From positions 1-21,523 of the forward strand of contig JAFZOV010000161.1 in the NCBI GenBank assembly GCA_017550445.1: DNA of 21,523 bases. The letters run 5' to 3'. The notes under the pieces are model-generated. The model searched no databases. It saw only the letters and a list, made by a program, of their open reading frames with translations, and was not told where the DNA came from. This DNA is from Fibrobacter sp. (GTDB lineage Bacteria > Fibrobacterota > Fibrobacteria > Fibrobacterales > Fibrobacteraceae). Positions 1 to 8,025 of this stretch are shown piece by piece (position 1 is the first letter of the stretch; the number at the start of each line of letters is the position of its first letter). The translations under genes were made by a program, and so were the position numbers.

Positions 1-704
1 ATGTTGCCGATGAGTTCGGAGTAGGTCTTCACGGCGGTGTCGAAACCGAAGGAGGTCTCGATGTATTCGTTCTTGAGGTCGCCGTCGATGGTCTTCGGGC
101 AGCCGCAAACCACGCAGGTAGCGCCGTTGGCCTGGAAGTATTCACCGAGAACAGCAGCGTTGGTGTTGGAGTCGTCACCACCGATGATCACGATAGCGTC
201 GAGCTTCTGGGCCTTGGCAACGGCCATGCACTTCTTGAACTGTTCTTCAGTTTCGAGCTTGGTACGGCCGGACTGGATGATGTCGAATCCACCAGTGTTG
301 CGGTAGGCGTCCATGATCTTTTCGTTGATCACGATGAACTTGCCGTTCTCGAGGCCAGACGGACCACCGAGGAAGCCGAGGAGCTTAGAATTCTTGCTGA
401 TGCTCTTGATACCGTCGAAGATACCCGCGATCACGTTGTGTCCACCAGGAGCCTGGCCACCGGAGAGCACCACGCCCACGTTGAGGGCCTTACCGGCAGC
501 GGCCTTGGTAGCCTTCTTCATGCCGATGTACGGTGCACCGTAGGTGTTCGGGAACAGGGCCTTGATCTTGGCCTGGTCGCGGACGGATTCGGTGGGCTTG
601 CCCTTCACGAGAGCAACTTTGAGGGCGCCGTTGCGGAGCGCCACGGGGAGTTTCGGCTGGTAGGCCTTGCGGGCCTTGCCGAGGACGGACAGATTGTCAG
701 CCAT
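1..704 (-). CDS. pfp: Diphosphate--fructose-6-phosphate 1-phosphotransferase (PPi-dependent PFK), N-terminal part
   Basis: Partial gene on the minus strand running off the left edge; 234 complete codons are visible. PFP phosphorylates fructose 6-phosphate with pyrophosphate in cytoplasmic glycolysis/gluconeogenesis. The protein starts MADNLSVLGKARKAYQPKLP. It shows the early phosphofructokinase nucleotide-loop motif GVVLSGGQAPGGHN near residues 75-90, a GFLGGPSGL segment, and then the family signature IIGGDDSNTNAAVL near residues 175-188 and GCPKTIDGDL near 202-211. The DDS form (Asp where ATP-PFK has Gly) and the PKTIDGD motif are the known marks of PPi-dependent, long-type PFKs; that link is from family knowledge. 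The start at 702-704 is preceded by AAAAGGAAA, a good ribosome binding site. It stands alone, with its own promoter and a leader hairpin, back to back with nothing. Nothing looks broken; only the left part of the gene is missing from the window. Confidence 0.93.
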   Translation of the reverse strand, partial: MADNLSVLGKARKAYQPKLPVALRNGALKVALVKGKPTESVRDQAKIKALFPNTYGAPYIGMKKATKAAAGKALNVGVVLSGGQAPGGHNVIAGIFDGIKSISKNSKLLGFLGGPSGLENGKFIVINEKIMDAYRNTGGFDIIQSGRTKLETEEQFKKCMAVAKAQKLDAIVIIGGDDSNTNAAVLGEYFQANGATCVVCGCPKTIDGDLKNEYIETSFGFDTAVKTYSELIGN

Positions 705-724
705 TGTGTTTTCCTTTTGAATTT

Positions 725-745
725 CGCGCGGCAAAAAACCGCGCG
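725..745 (-). promoter_or_regulatory. GC-rich hairpin in the pfp leader
   Basis: Perfect 7-bp inverted repeat, CGCGCGG (725-731) and CCGCGCG (739-745), with a 7-base A-rich (T-rich on the minus strand) loop. It lies between the predicted transcription start (about 766) and the ribosome binding site (about 709-717), so it would form in the 5' leader of the mRNA. It could affect mRNA stability or translation; that role is inference. Confidence 0.45.
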
Positions 746-772
746 GTTCGGGTTAAAAATTTTGCATGGGGA

Positions 773-801
773 AATATAGTAAAAGGCGAGAGCAGCGGCA
801 A
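773..801 (-). promoter_or_regulatory. Predicted sigma70-type promoter of pfp
   Basis: On the minus strand: TTGCCG (796-801), 17-base spacer, TATATT (773-778). The -10 hexamer and the 17-base spacing are identical to those at three other promoters predicted in this window. The predicted leader is about 60 bases and contains the hairpin at 725-745. Confidence 0.55.
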
Positions 802-836
802 AAAGATAATGTTGTTTTTGACATTGCCGAGCCGCA

Positions 837-866
837 CTATATGCGCTCCGTAGGAGCGCCATATAG
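837..866. repeat. Long imperfect palindrome (13-bp stem, one bulge)
   Basis: The left arm ctatatgcgctcc (837-849) and right arm ggagcgccatatag (853-866) pair over 13 bp with a single bulged base and a 3-base loop. No T-run follows on either strand, so it is not a typical intrinsic terminator. It lies in the gene-free gap between pfp and the end of cotH, 25 bp from a second palindrome, and looks like a dispersed palindromic repeat. Copy number in the genome could not be checked. Confidence 0.55.
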
Positions 867-890
867 AAATTTTATGGAATTAAACAAGTG

Positions 891-912
891 ATGCCGGGAC
901 GGAGCCCGGCAT
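891..912. repeat. REP-like palindrome downstream of cotH
   Basis: Perfect 8-bp inverted repeat atgccggg (891-898)/cccggcat (905-912) with a 6-base loop, followed by tgacaatgagga. The style (atgccggg...cccggcatgacaatga) matches dispersed intergenic palindromes common in several bacterial groups; this is from general recollection. It lies 29 bp past the cotH stop codon. No T-run follows, so it may protect mRNA ends or be a passive repeat rather than a terminator. Confidence 0.5.
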
Positions 913-940
913 GACAATGAGGAATACGACCCGCAATAAA

Positions 941-3238
941 CTATTTGAAATTAGCCGTAATGTTCGCTTGCCCGTTGATCTGGAACTTGCGCGGGTTCTG
1001 TGTCTGGCCATCGCTCCAGCCGGCGAAAACCGCACCGTTGCTCGGAACCGCGGTAACTTCCATCTCCATGCCAGAGAAGAACTTGCCTTGGTACGGCATC
1101 TTCGGGAGCTTCATGCCTTCCACGAGCACCGTGCCATTGCCGCTTGCTGTAATCGAAACGTTCGCTTCGCCCGAGAGGCCAAAGTACTGGGCCATCTCCT
1201 GGCGAACCGTCTGCGTGCGGTTCTGGGCGAATTGCAACAGCTGGCTTCCATCGGGAGCCCAGGTGAATTTTGCCTGGTTGCGCGGCCAGCGCTGCACGTC
1301 ACGCTGCTGTTCCGAAGCGGGGATAGTCGCCATCATGTCCTTGACGGTCTTCTGCACGCGTTCGTAGGTCAGGAAGTCGTTCAGGAGAATGCATCCCTGG
1401 TTGATGAACAGGCGCTTGAAATCGGGGTTCTGCAGGAGTTTGCTGAGCATCTGGCCGGGGCCCTGCTTTGCACCACCGCCCCACATGCCCATACCGCCAC
1501 CAATGTCCCAGCCCATGCCGCCACCAGGTTGTTGCTGGCCGCCCTGCTGGCCTCCCTGCTGCTGGCTGTTATCCATCGTGGTGCTGCCAAGCACCCAGCT
1601 GAACATGTTTTCGCCCTGCACGTCGAACCCGGAAATACCGGGCGTAAAGCCGTAACCGTGGTCGGTATCGAACGCGACATACTTGAACGGATAGCCGTTG
1701 CCACCCCAGGCGCGCACGTTGTTGGTGGGCCAGTCGCCGTTATGGAAGTACATTTCGGCCAACATGTACTGCGCAAAGCTGCTCATGTTGATCTTTTCCT
1801 TCAGCTGGATGTAGCTTTGGTTGTTTTCGCCGGCGAAGTTGCCGTTCATAACCTGGTTTGCGACGTTCCTGTATTCATCGACGGAGGCTCCGTTTGTGCC
1901 GCTCGCTTCCAGCTCGGTTCCCTTGATCTTGATCATGTTGATGGACTTGGAATCGATGCCGTAGTTGGTTTCCACAAAGCTGCGGTTCAGGCGTTCGCGC
2001 AGGTCGTGAATGCCGAAGTATTCGCCGTTGTAGAACACCACCACCTGGCGGCTGCGCTGGTAATCCACGTCGGTGCCTTCCATGAGGGCCGTCATCATGG
2101 CATCGCCAATGTAGTCGCACCAGAAACGGTTACCGTTGTTGCGTAGGTTGAAACTCTTGATTTTCTTCGCTTCGGGGCGCGTGGTGAACAGGGAATACTT
2201 GAGCACCTTGTCGCCGTAGTCGTCGTTGTCCATCTTGATGGCGACGCTCTTCTTGGGCTTGTAGCGGCTCCAGTTGCCGATAATGGAAATGCCCGCGTCG
2301 ATTTCCCAGGTCTTGGTCTGGGTAGAACTTCCGTTTTCGAAGTATTCCACGTGTACTGGGAGTTCCTTGTCGCTCCAGAAGTTCGCTTGCTGGCAGGGTT
2401 CCGTGCACTTGGGGTTGTTGTCGTCGGAAACGTTGCCGCCACCGCCAAAATCGAATCCCATGCCGCCGCCCATGTTCCACTGGCCTTGACCACCTACGCC
2501 GCCGTTCAGGTCGCCGGTCGCATAGATGCCCGCGCTGGAGTCGAACATGTCGTGGTGATTCACGGTAATCGCGACTACCGGCATGGACACGTTCTCGTTA
2601 ATGAAGTAGGTCTGCGTGGTGGTGTCGACAGCCTGGCCGTTCACGAATTCGCTACAGCGTACCACGGAGTTCTTGGTAATCTGCTTTGCCGCGGTAATTT
2701 GCTCGGAACCCTGTGTGGGATAGGATCCGTCGAACGTGCAGTGGATTTGCCCGCCCTTCGTGGGAGTCGGCGGGTTGATGGTCAAATTGCTGTAGAAACC
2801 TGCCGCCGGGAGGAAACTTTCCTTGGCCTGGTGGTTGTCCTCGTAGTCCTTGAGGCCCACGGAAGAGGATGATTTTGCCTTGGAAGAGCTGGACTTGGGG
2901 TTTACCGCCGAACTGCCGGGCATGAATGTGGAACTTCCCGGGAAGTTGAATCCGCTGCTAGAAAAGCCGGGCATGGAAGCCGAGCTGCCGGGAACCGTTT
3001 CAGAGCTTAATGCAGTGATAGGGACAGGAACCGTATCGCCGGTTAGTGGGTCAAGGTAGGGGATCGCGGGAATGGTCTCGCCCGTTAGCGGGTCCACGTA
3101 GGGAATCGAGGGGACCGTATCGAGCGGCTGGAGTCCACTGATGTCAGGACTGTTTACTGCGGTTGCGGGGTCTTCGGAACAGCCCACAAGGAGGGCGCAG
3201 GCGGCGATGAACGGGAATGCGATGTATTTTTTTTGCAT
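941..3238 (-). CDS. CotH-kinase domain surface lipoprotein
   Basis: A 765-residue protein. The chosen start is ATG at 3236-3238, because AAGG sits 6 bases upstream and it gives a clean lipoprotein signal peptide with lipobox LLVGC (Cys20). A GTG at 3251-3253 would add five residues. In order: two tandem DPLTG repeats, a Ser-rich linker (SSSSKAKSSSS), a chitobiase C-terminal-like segment with a CTFDGSYPT motif, then a CotH domain of about 320 residues with a KPKKSVAIKM stretch, NGEYFGIHDLRERLNRSF, and AFDTDHGYGF near residues 522-531 as the likely metal-binding/catalytic motif. It ends in an InlB/Listeria-type repeat-like domain (VFAGWSDG...). CotH proteins are atypical protein kinases, and in gut fibre degraders they are often surface-attached; targets are unknown here. 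Gln/Gly/Met-rich inserts interrupt the CotH domain. It is a single gene, divergent from the glycan operon. Confidence 0.88.
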   Translation of the reverse strand: MQKKYIAFPFIAACALLVGCSEDPATAVNSPDISGLQPLDTVPSIPYVDPLTGETIPAIPYLDPLTGDTVPVPITALSSETVPGSSASMPGFSSSGFNFPGSSTFMPGSSAVNPKSSSSKAKSSSSVGLKDYEDNHQAKESFLPAAGFYSNLTINPPTPTKGGQIHCTFDGSYPTQGSEQITAAKQITKNSVVRCSEFVNGQAVDTTTQTYFINENVSMPVVAITVNHHDMFDSSAGIYATGDLNGGVGGQGQWNMGGGMGFDFGGGGNVSDDNNPKCTEPCQQANFWSDKELPVHVEYFENGSSTQTKTWEIDAGISIIGNWSRYKPKKSVAIKMDNDDYGDKVLKYSLFTTRPEAKKIKSFNLRNNGNRFWCDYIGDAMMTALMEGTDVDYQRSRQVVVFYNGEYFGIHDLRERLNRSFVETNYGIDSKSINMIKIKGTELEASGTNGASVDEYRNVANQVMNGNFAGENNQSYIQLKEKINMSSFAQYMLAEMYFHNGDWPTNNVRAWGGNGYPFKYVAFDTDHGYGFTPGISGFDVQGENMFSWVLGSTTMDNSQQQGGQQGGQQQPGGGMGWDIGGGMGMWGGGAKQGPGQMLSKLLQNPDFKRLFINQGCILLNDFLTYERVQKTVKDMMATIPASEQQRDVQRWPRNQAKFTWAPDGSQLLQFAQNRTQTVRQEMAQYFGLSGEANVSITASGNGTVLVEGMKLPKMPYQGKFFSGMEMEVTAVPSNGAVFAGWSDGQTQNPRKFQINGQANITANFK

Positions 3239-3288
3239 AATATGCCTTGACACTTAAAAAAATGCCTAATCCGTACACCATTCCCTAA

Positions 3289-3294
3289 ATTATA
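3289..3294 (-). promoter_or_regulatory. Predicted -10 box of cotH
   Basis: Minus-strand TATAAT (3289-3294), about 50 bases before the chosen cotH start. The nearest -35-like hexamer, TTGAAA (3309-3314), is only 14 bases away, shorter than usual. The -10 is therefore plausible but the full promoter is uncertain or needs an activator. Confidence 0.35.
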
Positions 3295-3364
3295 AAGATT
3301 TTGGCGGTTTTCAACGTTTTTTAAGATATTATTTACACCAAAAAAATGCAAAAAATGGGCACTT

Positions 3365-3393
3365 TTGACCCAAATCACGCTTGTTTGCAAAAT
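3365..3393 (+). promoter_or_regulatory. Possible promoter of the dehydratase-aminotransferase operon
   Basis: TTGACC (3365-3370), 17-base spacer, CAAAAT (3388-3393). The -35 is good and the -10 is a 4/6 match, with a leader of about 68 bases. It is the best candidate in the AT-rich 229-bp divergent region, but much weaker than the other promoters called here. Confidence 0.3.
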
Positions 3394-3467
3394 GGTGTAA
3401 CAAAACGTCCCAATAATCAAAAAAAACTAATTTTGTAACATTCTTTGAAACGCTCCAGATAATAAAA

Positions 3468-5423
3468 ATGAAAGAAATTCAGAAACTTTTTACGAACTTC
3501 AGGCTCCGTAAGCGGCTGCTTGCGCTTTCTGACGCTTTTATCGTGGTTGTTTCTGGACTTATCGCGAATTTCCCGATACCCATTTACGCCGACCGCATTG
3601 GCCGCCCCGAACTTTTCGCGTTCCTCTCGACGTGTGTCGTGTGCTGCCTTGCCGCATTGCTCTTGACCGGCGCGTACAATAAGCTGTGGCGCTACTTTTC
3701 GAGAAAAGATTACGTGAGCTGCATTATCGGTGTTGTGCTCGGCTATTCCGTCGCCATTTGCCTCTACAACATCATTACCGGGATTTCGTACCTGCGCTTC
3801 TCGGCGCTCTCGTGCCTGATTACGGTTATCGGTATATGCCTGTTCCGGTTCGTGTTCCGCGATGCGTTCCTCACGATTGCAGAAGTCGGCCGCAAGGATG
3901 CCGAGAGAAAGCGTACCATGATTATCGGTGCGGGCGAGGCGGGCAAGCTCCTTGTTACGGAATTGACCCGCTTGCAGAGACCCGATGGACAGGGCGCGAA
4001 TCCCTCGACAATCGAACCCGTGTGCCTGATCGACGATGACCGCAACAAAATCGGTTCGACTCTTTGCGGCGTGCTTGTCGCCGGCGGTACGCGCGATATT
4101 CTCAAGATTGCCAAGGCGGAGCGGGTCGAGCAGATTGTGTTCGCTATTCCCAGTTGCCCGCCCAAGGACCGCCAGGTTATTTTGGATATTTGTGGAAAGA
4201 CGGGCCTCCCCGTGAAGGTTCTGCCGTTTATCGGGAACCTGCTCGATACCTCCAGCATTGGTGATGGCGCCACGCACTTTGCGGAACAGATTCGCGACAT
4301 CAAGGTGGAAGACTTGCTCGGACGCGCGCCGGTGACGTTTGACAACAATGACGTGCGTGGCTTTATCGAGGGCAAGGTCTGCATGGTTACGGGTGGCGGC
4401 GGCAGCATCGGTAGCGAACTCGTGCGCCAGATTGCGAAGTATAACCCGAAACAGGTCGTGATTGTCGATATTTACGAGAACAACGCCTACGAAATCCAGC
4501 AGGAGCTGCTCATGGAGTACGGCGACTCGCTGAACCTGGCGGTGATTATCGCAAGCGTGCGTGACTACAACCGCATGAACCAGATTTTCAAGAGGTACAA
4601 GCCCGACGTGGTGTTCCATGCGGCGGCCCACAAGCACGTGCCCCTTATGGAAAACAGCCCCATGGAGGCCATTAAGAACAACGTAGCGGGCACATTCAAC
4701 GTGGCGTTCCTTGCTCTGTTCAACAGGGTCAAGAAGTTTGTGATGATCAGCACCGACAAGGCGGTGAATCCGACCAACGTGATGGGGGCGAGCAAGCGCT
4801 GCTGCGAAATGATTGTGCAGTACCTAGCACAGCACAAGATGAGCGGTACTGAGTTCGTGTGCACCCGCTTTGGCAACGTGCTCGGGAGCAACGGGAGCGT
4901 TATTCCGCTGTTCAAGCGCCAGATAGAGCAGGGCAAGCCCGTTACCGTGACGCACCCCGACATTATCCGCTACTTTATGACCATACCCGAGGCAGTGAAC
5001 CTTGTGCTCGAGGCGGCAAGTATTGCGCATGGTGGCGAGATATTCGTGCTCGACATGGGCCAGCCCGTGAAAATCGTGACCTTGGCCGAAAACCTTATCC
5101 GCATGTATGGCAAGGTTCCCTACAAGGATGTAGAAATCAAGTTTACGGGACTCAGGCCCGGCGAAAAACTCCAGGAAGAACTCCTGATGAACGAGGAAGG
5201 CCTGCAGAAGACCCAGAACAAACTTATATTTATCGGCAAGCAGCTTGTCATTGACAACAACAAGTTTATTGCGCAGTTGCGCACGCTCAGGGATGCCGCC
5301 CTTGAAAACGATGAGGAAGCAACGCTCCGTGCACTGCGCGAGATTGTGCCGACCTTCACGACCCCCGAAGAATACAACAAGAAGGCTACGGCGTCAATGC
5401 AGGCTATACAAAAGACTGCATAA
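3468..5423 (+). CDS. Membrane UDP-N-acetylhexosamine 4,6-dehydratase (CapD/WbpM/PglF family)
   Basis: A 651-residue inner-membrane enzyme, the usual length of the large form of this family. The N-terminal 135 residues hold about four transmembrane helices. A first Rossmann-like domain has GAGEAGK (154-160). The catalytic extended SDR domain has TGGGGSIGSE (308-317), AAAHKHVPLME (385-395) and the Ser428-Met439-Lys443 triad in STDKAVNPTNVMGASK. Met in place of Tyr is the known mark of UDP-GlcNAc 4,6-dehydratases such as PglF and WbpM. The expected product is a UDP-4-keto-6-deoxy-HexNAc, the substrate for the aminotransferase 10 bases downstream. The start codon has only a weak ribosome binding site, but no better in-frame start precedes the first helix. 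The exact sugar stereochemistry cannot be read from the sequence. Confidence 0.92.
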   Translation: MKEIQKLFTNFRLRKRLLALSDAFIVVVSGLIANFPIPIYADRIGRPELFAFLSTCVVCCLAALLLTGAYNKLWRYFSRKDYVSCIIGVVLGYSVAICLYNIITGISYLRFSALSCLITVIGICLFRFVFRDAFLTIAEVGRKDAERKRTMIIGAGEAGKLLVTELTRLQRPDGQGANPSTIEPVCLIDDDRNKIGSTLCGVLVAGGTRDILKIAKAERVEQIVFAIPSCPPKDRQVILDICGKTGLPVKVLPFIGNLLDTSSIGDGATHFAEQIRDIKVEDLLGRAPVTFDNNDVRGFIEGKVCMVTGGGGSIGSELVRQIAKYNPKQVVIVDIYENNAYEIQQELLMEYGDSLNLAVIIASVRDYNRMNQIFKRYKPDVVFHAAAHKHVPLMENSPMEAIKNNVAGTFNVAFLALFNRVKKFVMISTDKAVNPTNVMGASKRCCEMIVQYLAQHKMSGTEFVCTRFGNVLGSNGSVIPLFKRQIEQGKPVTVTHPDIIRYFMTIPEAVNLVLEAASIAHGGEIFVLDMGQPVKIVTLAENLIRMYGKVPYKDVEIKFTGLRPGEKLQEELLMNEEGLQKTQNKLIFIGKQLVIDNNKFIAQLRTLRDAALENDEEATLRALREIVPTFTTPEEYNKKATASMQAIQKTA

Positions 5424-5433
5424 AGGATATGCC

Positions 5434-6660
5434 ATGAAACGCTTCGAGAACAAGGTCTGGCTTGCTAGCCCCACCATGCACGGCGATGAAATCAAGTACA
5501 TGCAAGAGGCGTATAGCACCAACTGGATGAGTACCGTGGGCGCCAATATCAACGAGCTTGAACGCCTTGCCGCCGAGAAGGTGGGCTGCAAGTATGCCGT
5601 GGCGCTGAGCACGGGTACGGCCGCCTTGCACCTTTGCACCAGGCTTGCGGGGGAGGCCCTGTACGGGCTGCCTAATGCCGGTGTGGGCGCTCTTTACGGG
5701 CACAAGGTGTTCTGCAGCGACATGACTTTTGCGGCGACCCTGAATCCTGTGGCGTACGAGAACGGCGAGGCCGTATTTATCGATTCCGAGTACGAAACCT
5801 GGAACATGGACCCGGTGGCGCTCGAAAAAGCCTTCGAAGTCTATCCGGACGTGCGTTTGGTTGTGCTTGTCCATTTGTACGGGACTCCCGCGAAAGTCGA
5901 TGAAATCCGCACGATATGCAAGCGACACAATGCCCTGCTTATCGAAGATGCTGCCGAAAGCTTTGGCGCGACCTACAAGGGCGTACAGACGGGCCATTTT
6001 GGCGACTACTGCGCCATCAGTTTCAACGGCAACAAGATTATTACCGGTTCAAGCGGCGGAATGTTCCTGAGCGACAGCAAGGAAGATGCCGACAAGGTGC
6101 GCAAGTGGAGCACCCAGAGCCGTGAACCCTTCCCGTGGTACCAGCACGAGGAAATCGGCTACAACTACCGCATGAGCAACGTGATTGCCGGCGTAGTGCG
6201 CGGCCAGATGCCCTATCTGGAAGAACATATCGCCCAAAAGCGAGCCATTTACGAATGTTACCGTGAAGGCTTCAAGGGACTTCCTGTGCAGATGAACCCC
6301 TACGATGCCGAAAACTCCGTGCCGAATTTCTGGCTCAGTTGCTTGCTTATTGACAAGGATGCCATGGGCAAGTGCAATCCGCCGAAGATTCTCGACAGCC
6401 TTACTGAAATGAACGCCGAGGGGCGCCCCATCTGGAAACCCATGCACATGCAGCCCCTTTACCAGGGGCACGCCTTTGTAGGCGCTTGCGGGTCGATTGC
6501 TGGTGTGGATGGCGGCAGTGTATTTGCGGGGAATGAATGCGCCGACACCTCCGTGGGTGCCGATATCTTTGAGCGCGGACTCTGCCTCCCGAGCGATAAC
6601 AAGATGACCCCTGACCAGCAAGATGCCGTTATTTCCGCAATTCGCGAGTGTTTTGCCTAA
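5434..6660 (+). CDS. DegT/DnrJ/EryC1/StrS-family PLP sugar aminotransferase (PglE-like)
   Basis: A 408-residue enzyme of normal length for the family. The reading frame is open further upstream, but the start at 5434 (MKRFENKVWLASP) is preceded by AAAGGA at a good distance and gives the standard N-terminus. It has STGTAALHL (60-68) for cofactor phosphate binding, EDAAESFGA (171-179) with Asp172 contacting the PLP pyridine nitrogen, and FNGNKIITGSSGG with the PLP-binding Lys201. These enzymes transfer an amino group from glutamate to a nucleotide 4-keto sugar. Its stop-to-start coupling with the dehydratase makes UDP-4-amino-4,6-dideoxy-HexNAc the likely product, as in PglF/PglE of the bacillosamine pathway. 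A PglD-type acetyltransferase, which would complete di-N-acetylbacillosamine, is not in the window, so the final sugar may differ. Confidence 0.9.
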   Translation: MKRFENKVWLASPTMHGDEIKYMQEAYSTNWMSTVGANINELERLAAEKVGCKYAVALSTGTAALHLCTRLAGEALYGLPNAGVGALYGHKVFCSDMTFAATLNPVAYENGEAVFIDSEYETWNMDPVALEKAFEVYPDVRLVVLVHLYGTPAKVDEIRTICKRHNALLIEDAAESFGATYKGVQTGHFGDYCAISFNGNKIITGSSGGMFLSDSKEDADKVRKWSTQSREPFPWYQHEEIGYNYRMSNVIAGVVRGQMPYLEEHIAQKRAIYECYREGFKGLPVQMNPYDAENSVPNFWLSCLLIDKDAMGKCNPPKILDSLTEMNAEGRPIWKPMHMQPLYQGHAFVGACGSIAGVDGGSVFAGNECADTSVGADIFERGLCLPSDNKMTPDQQDAVISAIRECFA

Positions 6661-6684
6661 AATGTGGAAAAATGTCGTAAACTC

Positions 6685-6713
6685 TTGATTTTATGTGCAG
6701 ATTTGTGTATATT
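6685..6713 (+). promoter_or_regulatory. Predicted sigma70-type promoter of the AAA/DUF4143 gene
   Basis: TTGATT (6685-6690), 17-base spacer, TATATT (6708-6713). The expected start near 6720 leaves a leader of about 25 bases before ATG 6745. It shares the GTGTATATTT core with the promoter at 17262-17290. It suggests that this gene is transcribed on its own, inside the sugar operon. Confidence 0.6.
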
Positions 6714-6744
6714 TAAATCGTAAATAAGTGCGGAAAAATGTAAA

Positions 6745-8025
6745 ATGCACCGTAATGCGATAAATAATCTACTTGAATGGAAAGAGTCTGCGAGCCGTAA
6801 GCCCCTTATACTGAACGGGGCGCGCCAGGTCGGCAAGACATGGCTTTTGCGTGAATTTGCAAAAAAAGCGTATAAGAAAGAAGCGTACATCGTTTGCAGG
6901 AAAAACGACCTGGTGAAGCAGGTTTTTTCAACCGACTTCGATATAAACCGCATCCTTCGGGACCTGCGTGCCATAAGCAGGGTGGACATCACTCCCGGAG
7001 ACACGCTGATAATACTTGACGAGGTGCAGGATGTTCCTGAGGCAATCGAGGCGCTGAAGTACTTTTACGAACAGGCTCCGGAATACCATATTGCCGTGGC
7101 GGGCTCGTTGCTTGGGATATCACTTCATCAGGGAGTGTCTTTCCCGGTGGGTAAAGTGGACACGCTCGATATTTTCCCGATGAACTTTATGGAATTCCTT
7201 GATGCCGTCGGCGAACAGCAGACTCTGTGCCTATTGGAGAATAGGGATTTCGCGGGCCTTGCTCCTCTGCACGAAAAGTGTGTCGACCTGCTGAGGCAGT
7301 ATTACTACGTGGGCGGGATGCCGGAAGCCGTCAAGGCCTATGCAGAGACCGGAGCCTTGCAAGGCGTACGCGAAATACAGAAAAGAATTTTGAAGGGCTA
7401 CGAGCAGGACTTTTCGAAGCATGCCCCCAAGGAACAAGTTGCAAAGATAAAGCTTGTCTGGAAGAGCGTTCCTTCGCAACTGTTCAAGGAGAACAAGAAG
7501 TTTATCTATGGGGCGCTCCGCAAGGGAGCCCGCGCGACCCAGTACGAAGAGGCGATTGAATGGCTTGTGGATTCTGGCTTGCTGTACAAGGTGTCCCGTG
7601 TGTCTAAACCGGCGTTGCCGTTGAGTGTGTACGAGGAACTGAATATATTCAAACTTTATGCCCTAGATATCGGGCTGCTGGGAGCAATGGTAAGCACGGA
7701 TCCTTCGCAGATATTGATCAAGAGCGACTTGGTTGCGGAGTTTAATGGTGGGCTTGCGGAACAGTATATTTTCCAGCAAATGAAGAGCAAGCATGTCGAG
7801 CCCATTTACTACCATTCAACGGACGAGTCCCGGCTTGAACTGGATTTTCTGATCCAGCCCGAAGGTAAACTCACGCCTATCGAAGTCAAGTCGGGGGAAT
7901 CGGTCCGCTCGAATTCTCTTTCGACTTTCTTGCAAAAAAATCCTGGTGTAAGGGCCATCCGGTATTCGTTGCGCCCCTACAAGGAGCAGGATGCGCTCAC
8001 CAATATCCCGCTTTACGCCGTATGA
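6745..8025 (+). CDS. AAA-family ATPase with DUF4143 C-terminal domain
   Basis: A 426-residue protein. The N-terminal AAA_14-like ATPase has Walker A GARQVGKT (25-32), Walker B LIILDEVQD (89-97) and AVAGSLLG (118-125) as the sensor strand. The middle is helical. The C-terminal part resembles the DUF4143 domain and carries a PD-(D/E)XK-like arrangement: Glu340, then ELDFL (366-370) and IEVKSG (380-385). Such proteins are widespread, often multi-copy and variably placed in genomes; no defined cellular role is established to my knowledge, and a DNA-related function is only suggested by the nuclease-like motif. It separates the sugar-nucleotide genes from the sugar transferase, has its own promoter, and has no obvious partner. 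It is probably cargo inserted in the locus rather than a glycan enzyme. The frame is intact and the length is typical. Confidence 0.87.
   Translation: MHRNAINNLLEWKESASRKPLILNGARQVGKTWLLREFAKKAYKKEAYIVCRKNDLVKQVFSTDFDINRILRDLRAISRVDITPGDTLIILDEVQDVPEAIEALKYFYEQAPEYHIAVAGSLLGISLHQGVSFPVGKVDTLDIFPMNFMEFLDAVGEQQTLCLLENRDFAGLAPLHEKCVDLLRQYYYVGGMPEAVKAYAETGALQGVREIQKRILKGYEQDFSKHAPKEQVAKIKLVWKSVPSQLFKENKKFIYGALRKGARATQYEEAIEWLVDSGLLYKVSRVSKPALPLSVYEELNIFKLYALDIGLLGAMVSTDPSQILIKSDLVAEFNGGLAEQYIFQQMKSKHVEPIYYHSTDESRLELDFLIQPEGKLTPIEVKSGESVRSNSLSTFLQKNPGVRAIRYSLRPYKEQDALTNIPLYAV

Larger units (their letters stand above)
3274..3400. promoter_or_regulatory. Three TACACCA motifs in the divergent cotH/dehydratase promoter region
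   Basis: TACACCATT occurs at 3274-3282, TTACACCA at 3333-3340, and the inverted copy AATGGTGTAA at 3391-3400. Copies 1 and 3 make a perfect 9-bp inverted repeat; copies 2 and 3 a perfect 8-bp one. Spacing is about 60 bp between neighbours. The first lies near the expected cotH transcription start and the third overlaps the predicted -10 of the dehydratase promoter. This is compatible with a shared operator, but no regulator is known. Confidence 0.3.

Noticed and set aside
891..912. Intrinsic terminator for cotH
   Set aside because: The stem is good, but no T-run follows on the minus strand; it is better described as a dispersed palindromic repeat.
911..2146. 411-residue plus-strand open frame
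   Set aside because: It lies fully antisense to the CotH lipoprotein gene, has an Ala/His/Val-rich composition typical of the reverse reading of GC-rich coding DNA, and shows no motif.
3417..4637. 406-residue minus-strand open frame
   Set aside because: It is antisense to the dehydratase gene, which has clear catalytic motifs; composition (Asn, Arg, His, Ala) is that of a shadow frame.
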